A stretch of 9,089 bases of DNA from an uncultured Hymenobacter sp. (GTDB taxonomy: Bacteria > Bacteroidota > Bacteroidia > Cytophagales > Hymenobacteraceae): contig CALMOO010000516.1 of assembly GCA_937871705.1 (NCBI GenBank), forward strand, positions 2,520-11,608, read 5' to 3'. Of this stretch, positions 1-5,897 are shown piece by piece. The notes under the pieces were generated by a model. The model was not told the origin of the DNA and ran no database searches. It was given only the letters and a program-made list of their open reading frames with translations. A program made the position numbers and the translations under genes. Position 1 is the stretch's first letter. Every line of letters starts with the position of its first letter.

Positions 1-38
1 CGATATAAGTGGGGGTAGGACGAACCGCGCAACAAATA

Positions 39-79
39 AAAGAACGTCATGCTTCGACAAGCTCAGCATGACGTTCTTT
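39..79. repeat. 14-bp inverted repeat, REP-like hairpin
   Basis: Positions 39-52 (AAAGAACGTCATGC) and 66-79 are perfect reverse complements, separated by a 13-base loop, TTCGACAAGCTCA. The core CTTCGACAAGCTCAG resembles dispersed palindromic repeats that I recall from many bacterial genomes; that is memory and was not searched. It lies 22 bp beyond the stop of the small minus-strand ORF. Read on the minus strand it is followed by a T-rich stretch, so it may also act as that gene's terminator. The perfect symmetry is seen directly; membership of a repeat family is inferred. Confidence 0.75.
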
Positions 80-101
80 ATTGTGGGTAATTTAAAGGCG
101 C

Positions 102-278
102 TTAGCCGCTGTAGCCGCCGCCGCTTTCGGGCTCGGTGGCGCTGCCGCCGGGCTTGTCGGGGGTAGGCAGCTCCGATTCGGTGTGGACTTCGAGGTGGCT
201 ATAATCGGGCACGCCATCGCCCTGTACGGGTACGGGCGGCTCGGTGTGGGGGTCGGGAGTATGCTCAGGCTGGTTCAT
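102..278 (-). CDS. Small proline-rich acidic hypothetical protein (58 aa)
   Basis: This reading frame on the minus strand begins with ATG (276-278) and ends with TAA (102-104). The product starts MNQPEHTPDPHTEPPVPVQG, has an acidic middle (DYSHLEVHTESEL) and ends in a Gly/Ser tail, ESGGGYSG. It has no cysteines, no signal peptide and no membrane segment, and its composition suggests an intrinsically disordered cytosolic protein. Its third codon positions are mostly G or C, as in the neighbouring genes, which argues for real coding. It is divergent from fumC across a 135-bp gap and is followed by the inverted repeat at 39-79. I recognise no family and assign no function. The main doubt is its small size, since proline-rich frames can arise by chance in GC-rich DNA. 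Confidence 0.6.
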   Translation of the reverse strand: MNQPEHTPDPHTEPPVPVQGDGVPDYSHLEVHTESELPTPDKPGGSATEPESGGGYSG

Positions 279-363
279 AGCTGAAAAACAAAGTGAATGG
301 CTGGGTGTACGGACTAGGGCGACCTAAGGCTGCCTGGCTCAAACATGCGCCGCCTACCCGCCG

Positions 364-371
364 TACTTTTG
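364..371 (+). promoter_or_regulatory. Possible -7 element for fumC
   Basis: TACTTTTG matches the Bacteroidota -7 consensus TAnnTTTG at every fixed position. It lies 42 bp before the fumC ATG, leaving a leader of about 35-40 bases. I see no good TTTG/TTG element at the expected distance of about 19 bp upstream, so the call rests on the -7 box alone. Confidence 0.35.
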
Positions 372-413
372 CCAGCGTTGCCGAAGCAGTTTTCTCACTC
401 CTTTTCCGTTCAA

Positions 414-1817
414 ATGAGCCAGTTCCGCACCGAAAAAGATACCATGGGCCAGGTGCAAGTGCCCGCCGACGCCTATTGGGGCGCCCAAACGCAACGCAGC
501 ATCGAGAACTTTCCTATCGCGCAGGATATCAACAAGATGCCGAAGGAAATTATCCGCGCGTTTGCTTATCTCAAGAAGGCCGCTGCCCTCACCAACCGCG
601 ACGCAGGCGTGCTCGGCGCCGACAAAGCCGAGCTGATTGGCCGCGTGGCCGATGAGATTCTGGCGGGCCATTTGGCCGACGAGTTTCCGCTGGTGGTGTG
701 GCAAACCGGCTCGGGCACGCAGTCGAACATGAACATGAACGAGGTAATTGCCTACCGCGGCCACGTGCTGCAAGGCGGCTTGCTCTCGGACGAAAAGAAG
801 TTTTTGGCGCCCAACGACGACGTGAACAAGTCGCAGAGCAGCAACGACACCTTCCCGACGGCCATGCACATTGCGGCCTACAAAATCCTGGTCGAAACCA
901 CGATTCCGGGTATCACCAAATTGCGCGACGCACTGAAAGCCAAGTCCGAAGCGTTCAAGAACGTGGTGAAGATTGGGCGCACGCATTTCATGGATGCTAC
1001 CCCTCTCACGCTGGGCCAGGAGTTTTCGGGCTACGTGTCGCAGCTCGACCACGGCCTACGCGCCATCAACAATTCCCTACCCCACCTCAGCGAGCTGGCG
1101 CTCGGCGGCACGGCCGTGGGCACCGGCATCAACACGCCGCCCGGCTACTCCGAGAACGTAGCCAAGCACATTGCTGAGCTGACCGGCCTACCCTTCGTCA
1201 CGGCCGAAAACAAGTTTGAGGCCCTGGCCGCCCACGACGCCATCGTGGAAGATCACGGCGCGCTGAAAACGGTGGCCGTGAGCTTGATGAAAATCTCCAA
1301 CGACATTCGGATGCTGAGCAGCGGCCCGCGCGCGGGCATCGGCGAGATTCACATTCCGGATAATGAGCCGGGTAGCAGCATCATGCCGGGCAAGGTGAAC
1401 CCCACGCAGTGCGAGGCCCTGACCATGGTGGCGGCCCAGGTGATGGGCAACGACGTGGCCATTACCATCGGCGGCTCGATGGGCCACTTCGAGCTGAACG
1501 TGTTTAAGCCGGTGATGATTTATAATTTCCTGCACTCGGCGCGGCTGATTGGCGACGCCTGCTCGTCGTTTACCGATAAGTGCGCCGTGGGTATTGAGCC
1601 CATTTTGCCCAATATTCAGAAGCACGTCAACTCGTCTTTGATGCTGGTTACGGCCCTCAACCCGCACATCGGCTACTACAAAGCTGCTGAAATTGCGCAG
1701 ACGGCCCACAAAAACAACTCGACGCTGAAGGAAACCGCCATCCAGCTGGGCTACGTCACGGCCGAGCAGTTTGACGAGTGGCTGAAGCCAGAGGACATGG
1801 TAGGCGAGATTAAGTAA
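414..1817 (+). CDS. fumC: Class II fumarate hydratase
   Basis: This cytosolic TCA-cycle enzyme interconverts fumarate and L-malate; class II enzymes are iron-independent homotetramers. Landmarks run in the family order: GSGTQSNMNMNE at residues 99-110, SSNDTFPTAMH, GRTHFMDATPLTLGQE from residue 188, and the lyase signature GSSIMPGKVNP at 320-330. His191 and Ser321 fall where the catalytic His188 and Ser318 of E. coli FumC would align. With ATG 414 the protein is 467 residues, a normal length for the family, and it begins MSQFRTEKDTMGQVQVPADA, the usual class II N-terminus. An in-frame upstream ATG at 345 would add 23 residues unlike the family, so I rejected it. The gene is followed 31 bp later by a hairpin terminator and appears to be transcribed alone. 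The related lyases aspartase and argininosuccinate lyase are less likely given the close match to FumC motifs. Confidence 0.97.
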   Translation: MSQFRTEKDTMGQVQVPADAYWGAQTQRSIENFPIAQDINKMPKEIIRAFAYLKKAAALTNRDAGVLGADKAELIGRVADEILAGHLADEFPLVVWQTGSGTQSNMNMNEVIAYRGHVLQGGLLSDEKKFLAPNDDVNKSQSSNDTFPTAMHIAAYKILVETTIPGITKLRDALKAKSEAFKNVVKIGRTHFMDATPLTLGQEFSGYVSQLDHGLRAINNSLPHLSELALGGTAVGTGINTPPGYSENVAKHIAELTGLPFVTAENKFEALAAHDAIVEDHGALKTVAVSLMKISNDIRMLSSGPRAGIGEIHIPDNEPGSSIMPGKVNPTQCEALTMVAAQVMGNDVAITIGGSMGHFELNVFKPVMIYNFLHSARLIGDACSSFTDKCAVGIEPILPNIQKHVNSSLMLVTALNPHIGYYKAAEIAQTAHKNNSTLKETAIQLGYVTAEQFDEWLKPEDMVGEIK

Positions 1818-1847
1818 GACGCAACCTTTGCGGCCTGCTTTACGCAC

Positions 1848-1882
1848 AACGGGCAACCGGCTACCAGGCTGGTTGCCCGTTT
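1848..1882 (+). terminator. Probable fumC terminator
   Basis: AACGGGCAACC (1848-1858) pairs perfectly with GGTTGCCCGTT (1871-1881) around a 12-base loop that can itself pair further. It starts 31 bp after the fumC stop. The T-tail (TTTCGTT) is short and broken, so termination may be partial. It overlaps the earliest possible start of the next gene and so helps to choose that gene's start. Confidence 0.6.
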
Positions 1883-1884
1883 CG

Positions 1885-2964
1885 TTGGCTGCCTACCCCT
1901 CCTTTGTCGCGCCATTCCGCGCCTTTCTCGACCGCATTCCGCCCACCGGCCGCGTGGTGGTGTATTGCCATTTCGATGCCGATGGGCTGGCGGCGGGCGC
2001 GCTCTTTGGGCGAGGGCTGCCGCGGCTGGGGCCGGGCTGGCAAGTGGAGGTGCTGCCCTCGGGCAAGGGCGAAAACGCGTTTCTGACGCCCAGCGTGCGC
2101 GAGCGTTTATTGGCTGCGAAGCCCGACGCGCTCATCGTCACCGACCTGGGGGTGCACGCGCAGGGCACGCTGGAAGCCGATGGCGTGCCGGTGCTCTACG
2201 TCGACCACCACATTCCGGAGGGACAGCCGCCCGCGCCGCTTGCCACGGTGCTCACCGGCTATGGCCTCGACCCCGTGCCGTGCTCGGCGTGGCTGGCGTA
2301 TGAGCTGCTAGCGGCCGAAACCGATATGACTGATTTGCAGTGGGTAGCGGCCATTGGCGTTATCTCCGACTTGGGCGAGAAAGCCGACTGGGAGCCACTG
2401 GCTCAAACCAAAAAGCAGTACACCGCCAAGTACCTTAAAGAAGCCGTGGCCTTGTGCAACGCCGCCCGCCGTGCCGGCGCTTTCGACCTCGACCGGCCTT
2501 TGCAGCACTTGCTGCACGACGATAACCCTCGCCCCTTGGCCCAGGACGAGGTGCTGGCCAGCTACCGCGCCCAGGTGGCCGCCGAGCTGGCTGTGGCTCG
2601 CAAGCAGCCGCCCCGCTTTCCGCCCAAAGACCTACCCGATGCCCTACCCGTGGCGCTTGTCACTATCGATTCGCCGGCCCAGATTCATCCGCTCGTGGCG
2701 CAGCAATGGATAGGACGCCTGCCCGACCGCGTGGTGCTGTGCGCCAACCTAGGCTACTTGGCGCCGGGGCAAGTTGCCATTTCGGGGCGCGCAGGCAGCC
2801 GCAGGCTGCACATCCCGGACCTGCTGCGCGAGGCATTTCGGCGTGCGGGCCAGGCGCCGCCCGCCAATTTTGCGCACGGCCACCCACAAGCCAGCGGCGG
2901 GCACTTGTCGGCGGCCGAGTATGAGGTGCTGCTACGCGGGCTAGGGCTGAGCCACTTGGCTTAA
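1885..2964 (+). CDS. DHH-family phosphoesterase, RecJ-like
   Basis: This is a DHH/DHHA1-type phosphoesterase, a metal-dependent family that includes RecJ single-strand exonucleases, oligoribonucleases and cyclic-dinucleotide phosphodiesterases. Counting from TTG 1885 (359 aa), the metal-binding motifs are CHFDADG (28-34), VTDLGV with Asp87, the signature YVDHH (105-109) and GVISDLG with Asp162. A C-terminal GHPQASGGHLS (332-342) fits the DHHA1 substrate-binding motif. The first motif looks more like RecJ-type (DxDG) than the NrnA type, so I favour nucleic-acid cleavage; the substrate is inferred. There are no membrane segments or extra domains. The start is uncertain. There is no ATG before the first motif, TTG 1828 would put the N-terminus inside the fumC terminator hairpin, and TTG 1885 lies just after it. 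No obvious ribosome binding site helps. A T-rich stretch (2971-2983) without a strong hairpin follows the stop. Confidence 0.85.
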   Translation: MAAYPSFVAPFRAFLDRIPPTGRVVVYCHFDADGLAAGALFGRGLPRLGPGWQVEVLPSGKGENAFLTPSVRERLLAAKPDALIVTDLGVHAQGTLEADGVPVLYVDHHIPEGQPPAPLATVLTGYGLDPVPCSAWLAYELLAAETDMTDLQWVAAIGVISDLGEKADWEPLAQTKKQYTAKYLKEAVALCNAARRAGAFDLDRPLQHLLHDDNPRPLAQDEVLASYRAQVAAELAVARKQPPRFPPKDLPDALPVALVTIDSPAQIHPLVAQQWIGRLPDRVVLCANLGYLAPGQVAISGRAGSRRLHIPDLLREAFRRAGQAPPANFAHGHPQASGGHLSAAEYEVLLRGLGLSHLA

Positions 2965-3001
2965 GCTGAGGTTTTTTCTTTTTCCAGCATCTTTGTAGGC
3001 T

Positions 3002-3013
3002 CCCTACCCCCCT
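3002..3013 (+). repeat. CCCTACCCCCCT motif, copy 1
   Basis: This is an exact copy of the 12-mer repeated four times in the window. Here it is intergenic, 12 bp before the GNAT start codon. Confidence 0.7.
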
Positions 3014-3025
3014 CTTCTGCACGCT

Positions 3026-3619
3026 ATGGACTTCAGCAAGAACCTGGTACTCGAAAACAGCCGTGTGCGGCTGCGCCCGCTCGAAACCGCCGACTTTGAG
3101 GCGTTGAAAGTGGTGGCGTTCGACCCCGACATCTGGGAATTTACCCTCAGCCGCGCCGACGATGCGGTGAGCCTGGCCGCCTACCTGGCCCAGGCCGTGC
3201 ACGACCGCCAGGCTGGCCGGCGCTACGCCTTTGCCATCGTGGACCGCGCTACTGGCCAGCTGGCCGGCAGCACCAGCTATTATAATATTTTCCCCGACGA
3301 CCAGCGCCTGAGCATTGGCTACACTTGGGTGGGCAGGGATTTTCAGCGCACTGGCCTCAACCGCGCGGCCAAGCACCTGCTGCTGTGCCACGCCTTCGAC
3401 GACCTGCGCTACGAGCGGGTAGAGCTGGAAACCGATAGCCGTAACCTAAAATCGCAGCAAGCCATGCAGCGCATGGGCGCCACCAAGGAAGGCACCTTGC
3501 GTCGCCATCGCCTCACGCAAGGCAATGTGCGGCGCGACACGGTGATTTTCAGCATCATTCGGCCAGAGTGGGACGCGCTGCGGCAGTCCGTTTTCAAGGA
3601 GTATGATGCCCGAGGCTAA
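3026..3619 (+). CDS. GNAT-family N-acetyltransferase (RimJ/RimL-like)
   Basis: This 197-residue protein probably transfers an acetyl group from acetyl-CoA to an amine, in the cytosol. It begins with the typical first strand of the RimJ/RimL-type subfamily (LENSRVRLRPLETADFEAL, residues 9-27). It continues with AGSTSYYNI (80-88) and the strand-turn-helix IGYTWVGRDFQRTGLNRAAK (97-116), the acetyl-CoA binding region. It ends the fold with ETDSRNLKSQQAMQRMGATK (135-154) and the characteristic EGTLRRH. The pyrophosphate loop is QRTGLN rather than the textbook Q/RxxGxG/A, which is common in this subgroup. The substrate cannot be told: ribosomal-protein, amino-acid and antibiotic acetylation all occur in the family. 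ATG 3026 gives a normal length. The last 17 bases overlap the following kinase gene, so the two are very likely co-transcribed. Confidence 0.9.
   Translation: MDFSKNLVLENSRVRLRPLETADFEALKVVAFDPDIWEFTLSRADDAVSLAAYLAQAVHDRQAGRRYAFAIVDRATGQLAGSTSYYNIFPDDQRLSIGYTWVGRDFQRTGLNRAAKHLLLCHAFDDLRYERVELETDSRNLKSQQAMQRMGATKEGTLRRHRLTQGNVRRDTVIFSIIRPEWDALRQSVFKEYDARG
3596..3601 (+). promoter_or_regulatory. Shine-Dalgarno-like AAGGAG before the kinase gene
   Basis: AAGGAG lies 1 base before ATG 3603 and 4 bases before ATG 3606. The spacing slightly favours 3606 as the true start. It also encodes Lys-Glu at the end of the upstream acetyltransferase, so it may be coincidental, particularly as Bacteroidota rarely rely on this element. 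Confidence 0.35.
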
Positions 3620-4028
3620 CAACCAACTTCCCTATGTGCCGCCTGGGGCCGCCCAACAGAATTTGCTGCAGCGCCGGGCCGCGGCTTTTGGGCATGCCTT
3701 TAGGGGGGTAGGGATGGCCTTGCGCTCGGAGCTGCACCTGCAGTTTCATGCGGTGGCTACGGCCGTGGTGCTGGGCGCCGGTTTCTACTTTGACTTGCGC
3801 CCGACGGAGTGGGCGCTGGTGGCGCTGGCGGTGGCCGGCGTGTGGGCGGCCGAGCTGTTCAACACGGCCATTGAGGCGCTTACCAACCTGGCATCGCCGG
3901 GCTACCACCCGCTGGCGGGCCGGGCCAAGGATATTGCGGCGGCGGCGGTGCTGCTGGCAGCGCTGGGCGCGCTGGTGGTGGGCGGGCTGGTATTTGGCCC
4001 AAAAATATGGGCGCTGCTGCCGCGCTAA
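3603..4028 (+). CDS. Diacylglycerol/undecaprenol kinase family protein
   Basis: This small integral inner-membrane lipid kinase (141 aa) uses ATP to phosphorylate diacylglycerol or undecaprenol, recycling lipid intermediates of envelope synthesis. The family core is clear: an amphipathic N-terminal helix with RSELHLQFHA (41-50), then AAELFNTAIEALTNL (82-96) containing the expected Glu84, Asn87 and Glu91 of the catalytic and metal site, then SPGYHPLAGRAKDIAAAAV (98-116). Three hydrophobic segments are visible at roughly 48-64, 70-90 and 111-132. The SPxxHPLAxxAKD arrangement resembles the Gram-positive undecaprenol-kinase branch as much as E. coli DgkA, so the lipid substrate is left open. The start could be ATG 3603 or ATG 3606. 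The gene overlaps the end of the acetyltransferase by 17 bp, which suggests translational coupling. Residues Arg34-Gly37 are encoded by AGG GGG GTA GGG, a copy of the G-rich repeat. Confidence 0.92.
   Translation: MMPEANNQLPYVPPGAAQQNLLQRRAAAFGHAFRGVGMALRSELHLQFHAVATAVVLGAGFYFDLRPTEWALVALAVAGVWAAELFNTAIEALTNLASPGYHPLAGRAKDIAAAAVLLAALGALVVGGLVFGPKIWALLPR
3702..3713 (-). repeat. CCCTACCCCCCT motif, copy 2 (minus strand)
   Basis: This exact copy lies in the kinase gene in reverse orientation (AGGGGGGTAGGG on the plus strand). It is exactly in phase with codons 34-37. Confidence 0.7.
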
Positions 4029-4042
4029 CTATTAGGGGCCAA

Positions 4043-4073
4043 TTGGCGTAAGGCTAAGCACTTTTTACGTGTT
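4043..4073 (+). promoter_or_regulatory. Weak promoter candidate for the lipoprotein gene
   Basis: TTGG (4043-4046) and TACGTGTT (4066-4073) are separated by 19 bp, the expected spacing for a Bacteroidota promoter. The -7 box matches only four of the six fixed positions of TAnnTTTG, and the leader would be short. This is suggestive only. Confidence 0.2.
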
Positions 4074-4091
4074 TTTTCTGCTTCAGCCGCT

Positions 4092-4553
4092 ATGCGTCGC
4101 TCTTTTATTCCTCTTACCGCGCTGGCCTTGCTGCTCGGCGCCTGCCAGCAAGACGTGGTGGTGAACACGCCGACTACCCCCCCTTCCGAAGGCTTTGTGA
4201 GTGAGCGCGATACGCCCGCCCCCACCAGCGCCAACACCGTGAACGACGTGCCCGAGCGCGACATGCGCGAAGACACGCTGGCCCGGCCGCAGTGGCTGCG
4301 GCAGCACATCCAGGGCATTCTGGCCACGCGCAAGCGTAACCCGATTATCCGCATCGTGCGCTACCAGTACGCGGGCCAGACGGTGTACTACGAATCGGCG
4401 CCGTGCTGCGACCAGCAATCGACGCTGTACGACGTAAAGGGCAACATCCTGTGCCGCCCCGAGGGTGGCCTTACGGGCAAAGGCGACGGCAAGTGCGCTA
4501 ATTTCGACAAAACCAAAACCAACGAACAGCTCGTGTGGCAAGACCCACGGTGA
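4092..4553 (+). CDS. Small lipoprotein with CC...C...GDGKC domain
   Basis: This 153-residue protein carries a lipoprotein signal peptide, MRRSFIPLTALALLLGAC, with lipobox L-G-A-C and acylated Cys18. It is therefore exported and anchored in the inner or outer membrane. Residues about 25-60 are a Pro/Thr-rich, acidic linker. The folded part is about 66-150: IIRIVRYQYAGQTVYYE (85-101), a CC pair (105-106), Cys121 in CRPEGGLTGKGDGKC, and Cys135. The pattern CCD...LYD..G...C.PEGG.TG.GDGKC..F recurs in uncharacterised Bacteroidota lipoproteins; I believe it corresponds to a DUF (possibly DUF6970), but that is from memory. The four cysteines could form two disulfides after export. Its function is unknown. 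A 9-bp hairpin 4 bp past the stop suggests that transcription ends here. Confidence 0.88.
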   Translation: MRRSFIPLTALALLLGACQQDVVVNTPTTPPSEGFVSERDTPAPTSANTVNDVPERDMREDTLARPQWLRQHIQGILATRKRNPIIRIVRYQYAGQTVYYESAPCCDQQSTLYDVKGNILCRPEGGLTGKGDGKCANFDKTKTNEQLVWQDPR

Positions 4554-4557
4554 GTGC

Positions 4558-4590
4558 TGGTTTGTCGTTGCTATGACAAACCAACTGTTT
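4558..4590 (+). terminator. Hairpin after the lipoprotein gene
   Basis: TGGTTTGTC (4558-4566) pairs perfectly with GACAAACCA (4575-4583) around an 8-base loop. It starts 4 bp after the lipoprotein TGA. The following bases (ACTGTTTACTTCTTT) are T-rich but lack a clean T run, so it could be a weak terminator or an RNA-stabilising 3' hairpin. Confidence 0.45.
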
Positions 4591-4612
4591 ACTTCTTTCA
4601 ACTACCACTTCA

Positions 4613-5104
4613 ATGATTAATACCATCGCCAAGCTCGGCGTTTTCAACGTATGGGCCAACGAAACGCTGTTGCGTCGCCTCGATTCGTCGGTGGCCGCGG
4701 GCAAAGAAGCCCCGCAGCCCGCATTGCGCATTTTTAGTCACGTCATCAATGCGCAGGCCATCTGGATTGCCCGCCTCAGCGGCACGCAAAGCCCGCTCAA
4801 AGTGTGGCAGGAACACGACCTGGCCGGCCTGCACCACTGGCACGAGCAGACGTCGCAGCGCTTTGCCGAGCTGTGCGCCAACGCCGATGAGGCCGAGCTG
4901 AACCGCCATATCCAGTACTCCAACTCGCAAGGCGACGCCTTCGACTCGCAGGTGAGCGACATCCTGACTCACTGCGTGGTGCACGCCAGCTACCACCGTG
5001 GCCAGGTAGCTACCAAGATGCGCGAGGCTGGCCTGGAGCCAGTTAACTCCGACTTCATCACCTACTGCCGCGAAGTGAGCGGGCAGGTGCAGCCGCAGCT
5101 GTAG
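4613..5104 (+). CDS. DinB-superfamily protein
   Basis: This 163-residue protein belongs to the DinB/YfiT superfamily of four-helix-bundle proteins, which bind a divalent metal through three histidines and often act as thiol-dependent transferases. The expected histidines are visible: His43 in IFSHVINAQAIW (helix 2) and the pair His124 and His128 in THCVVHASYHRGQV (119-132). WANETLLRRL (14-23) is the usual helix 1 pattern. The length is normal for the family, and ATG 4613 is the natural start. There is no signal peptide, so it is cytosolic. The substrate is unknown; DNA-damage induction gave the family its name but is not implied here. It sits alone between the hairpin at 4558 and a good terminator at 5132. 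Confidence 0.9.
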   Translation: MINTIAKLGVFNVWANETLLRRLDSSVAAGKEAPQPALRIFSHVINAQAIWIARLSGTQSPLKVWQEHDLAGLHHWHEQTSQRFAELCANADEAELNRHIQYSNSQGDAFDSQVSDILTHCVVHASYHRGQVATKMREAGLEPVNSDFITYCREVSGQVQPQL

Positions 5105-5131
5105 GCTGTAATTGCTGCTTTCTCCTTAGCC

Positions 5132-5171
5132 TGGGCTCTGCGCGCTAAGCTGCCGGAGCCCATGCTTTTTT
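5132..5171 (+). terminator. Terminator after the DinB gene
   Basis: TGGGCTCTG (5132-5140) pairs with CGGAGCCCA (5154-5162) over 9 bp with one G-U wobble, around a 13-base loop. A run of six T residues (5166-5171) follows. This is a conventional intrinsic terminator 27 bp past the DinB-family stop. Confidence 0.8.
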
Positions 5172-5186
5172 GGCTTGGCTACCAAG

Positions 5187-5198
5187 AGGGGGGTAGGG
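5187..5198 (-). repeat. CCCTACCCCCCT motif, copy 3 (minus strand)
   Basis: This exact copy, AGGGGGGTAGGG on the plus strand, lies in the gap between the DinB terminator and the thioredoxin-fold gene, about 60 bp before that gene's start. Confidence 0.7.
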
Positions 5199-5260
5199 CG
5201 GCGAGCCACAACTTTTACGGGCTTATTGAGCTATAAGGCCGTTCTTTCTTTACTCTGTTT

Positions 5261-5869
5261 ATGTCCAATTCCGCACCCGTCCTCACTGCCGACCAGCTAG
5301 CCGCTGGCCTTTCCTACCCCGCCTTTCGGCAGCATATCACCGAGGCGCTAGCTCAGCCCGTCCCCGACCCTCACCAAGCTAAGCTGCTGCCCTACTACCA
5401 GGAAGGCCAGGCGCGTATGGACCGCATTACGCCCACCGTGACGCTGCTACCCGAGCTGCAAGCCGCTGTGAGCCAGCTCACGCAGCGCTACATCTGGGCC
5501 ATCATCACCGAAGGCTGGTGCGGCGACGGCTCTGAAACCGTGCCCATTATCGAAGCAGTGGCCCAAGCCAGCGGCGGCCACCTCGAAACGCGCTATTTTC
5601 TGCGCGATGCCAACCTCGACCTCATGGACCGCTACCTCACCAACGGCGGCCGCGCCATGCCGATAGCCGTGGTGCTGCACGCTGACTCGCTCGCCGAAGC
5701 GGGCGTGTGGGGCCCGCGCCCTACCCCCCTCCAAGCCATCGTGCAAGACCTAAAGGCCCGCGAAGTGCCCGGCAAAGACGTGACCACGCAGGTGCACGCC
5801 TGGTACGACCAGGACGCTACCCGCACCACACAGCACGAACTGCTGGCCTTAGTGCAAAAGCTGCGCTAG
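5261..5869 (+). CDS. Thioredoxin-fold protein with single-Cys WCGDG site
   Basis: This cytosolic 202-residue protein has a thioredoxin fold after a helical N-terminal extension of about 75 residues. The active-site strand and loop read YIWAIITEGWCGDGSETVPI (77-96), with Trp86 and Cys87. The second cysteine of the classical CxxC is replaced by Gly90, so only a one-thiol chemistry is possible. RYFLRDANLDLMDRYLTNGG (111-130) and the cis-proline region RAMPIAVVL (131-139, Pro134) complete the fold. This arrangement is usual in a Bacteroidota thioredoxin group (Thioredoxin_9-like, from memory), so the missing cysteine is a family trait and not damage. A role in thiol exchange, bacillithiol-type chemistry or redox sensing is possible but unproven. 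There is no signal peptide. It ends at a bidirectional terminator shared with the convergent AsmA gene. Confidence 0.88.
   Translation: MSNSAPVLTADQLAAGLSYPAFRQHITEALAQPVPDPHQAKLLPYYQEGQARMDRITPTVTLLPELQAAVSQLTQRYIWAIITEGWCGDGSETVPIIEAVAQASGGHLETRYFLRDANLDLMDRYLTNGGRAMPIAVVLHADSLAEAGVWGPRPTPLQAIVQDLKAREVPGKDVTTQVHAWYDQDATRTTQHELLALVQKLR
5719..5730 (+). repeat. CCCTACCCCCCT motif, copy 4
   Basis: This exact copy lies inside the thioredoxin-fold gene, in a different phase from copy 2. Here it encodes part of Arg-Pro-Thr-Pro-Leu (residues 153-157). Confidence 0.7.
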
Positions 5870-5897
5870 TGCCAGATAACCAGATTCAAACTCAAGC

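Noticed and set aside
354..1052. Minus-strand open frame opposite fumC, and another at 1188-1856
   Set aside because: Both have shadow-like composition, and fumC on the other strand is unmistakable.
2956..2995. Possible promoter before the GNAT gene (TTGG and CATCTTTG)
   Set aside because: The spacing is 28 bp instead of about 19, and the -7 box has a mismatch at its first fixed base.
2663..3391. Minus-strand open frame of 242 codons spanning the DHH-GNAT junction
   Set aside because: It overlaps two confident plus-strand genes across their intergenic gap, has no recognisable domain, and has low-complexity Ala/Gly/Arg composition.
4038..4047. Perfect 10-bp palindrome GCCAATTGGC before the lipoprotein gene
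   Set aside because: It has no loop and no T run, so it is not a terminator. A single short palindrome is weak evidence for an operator.
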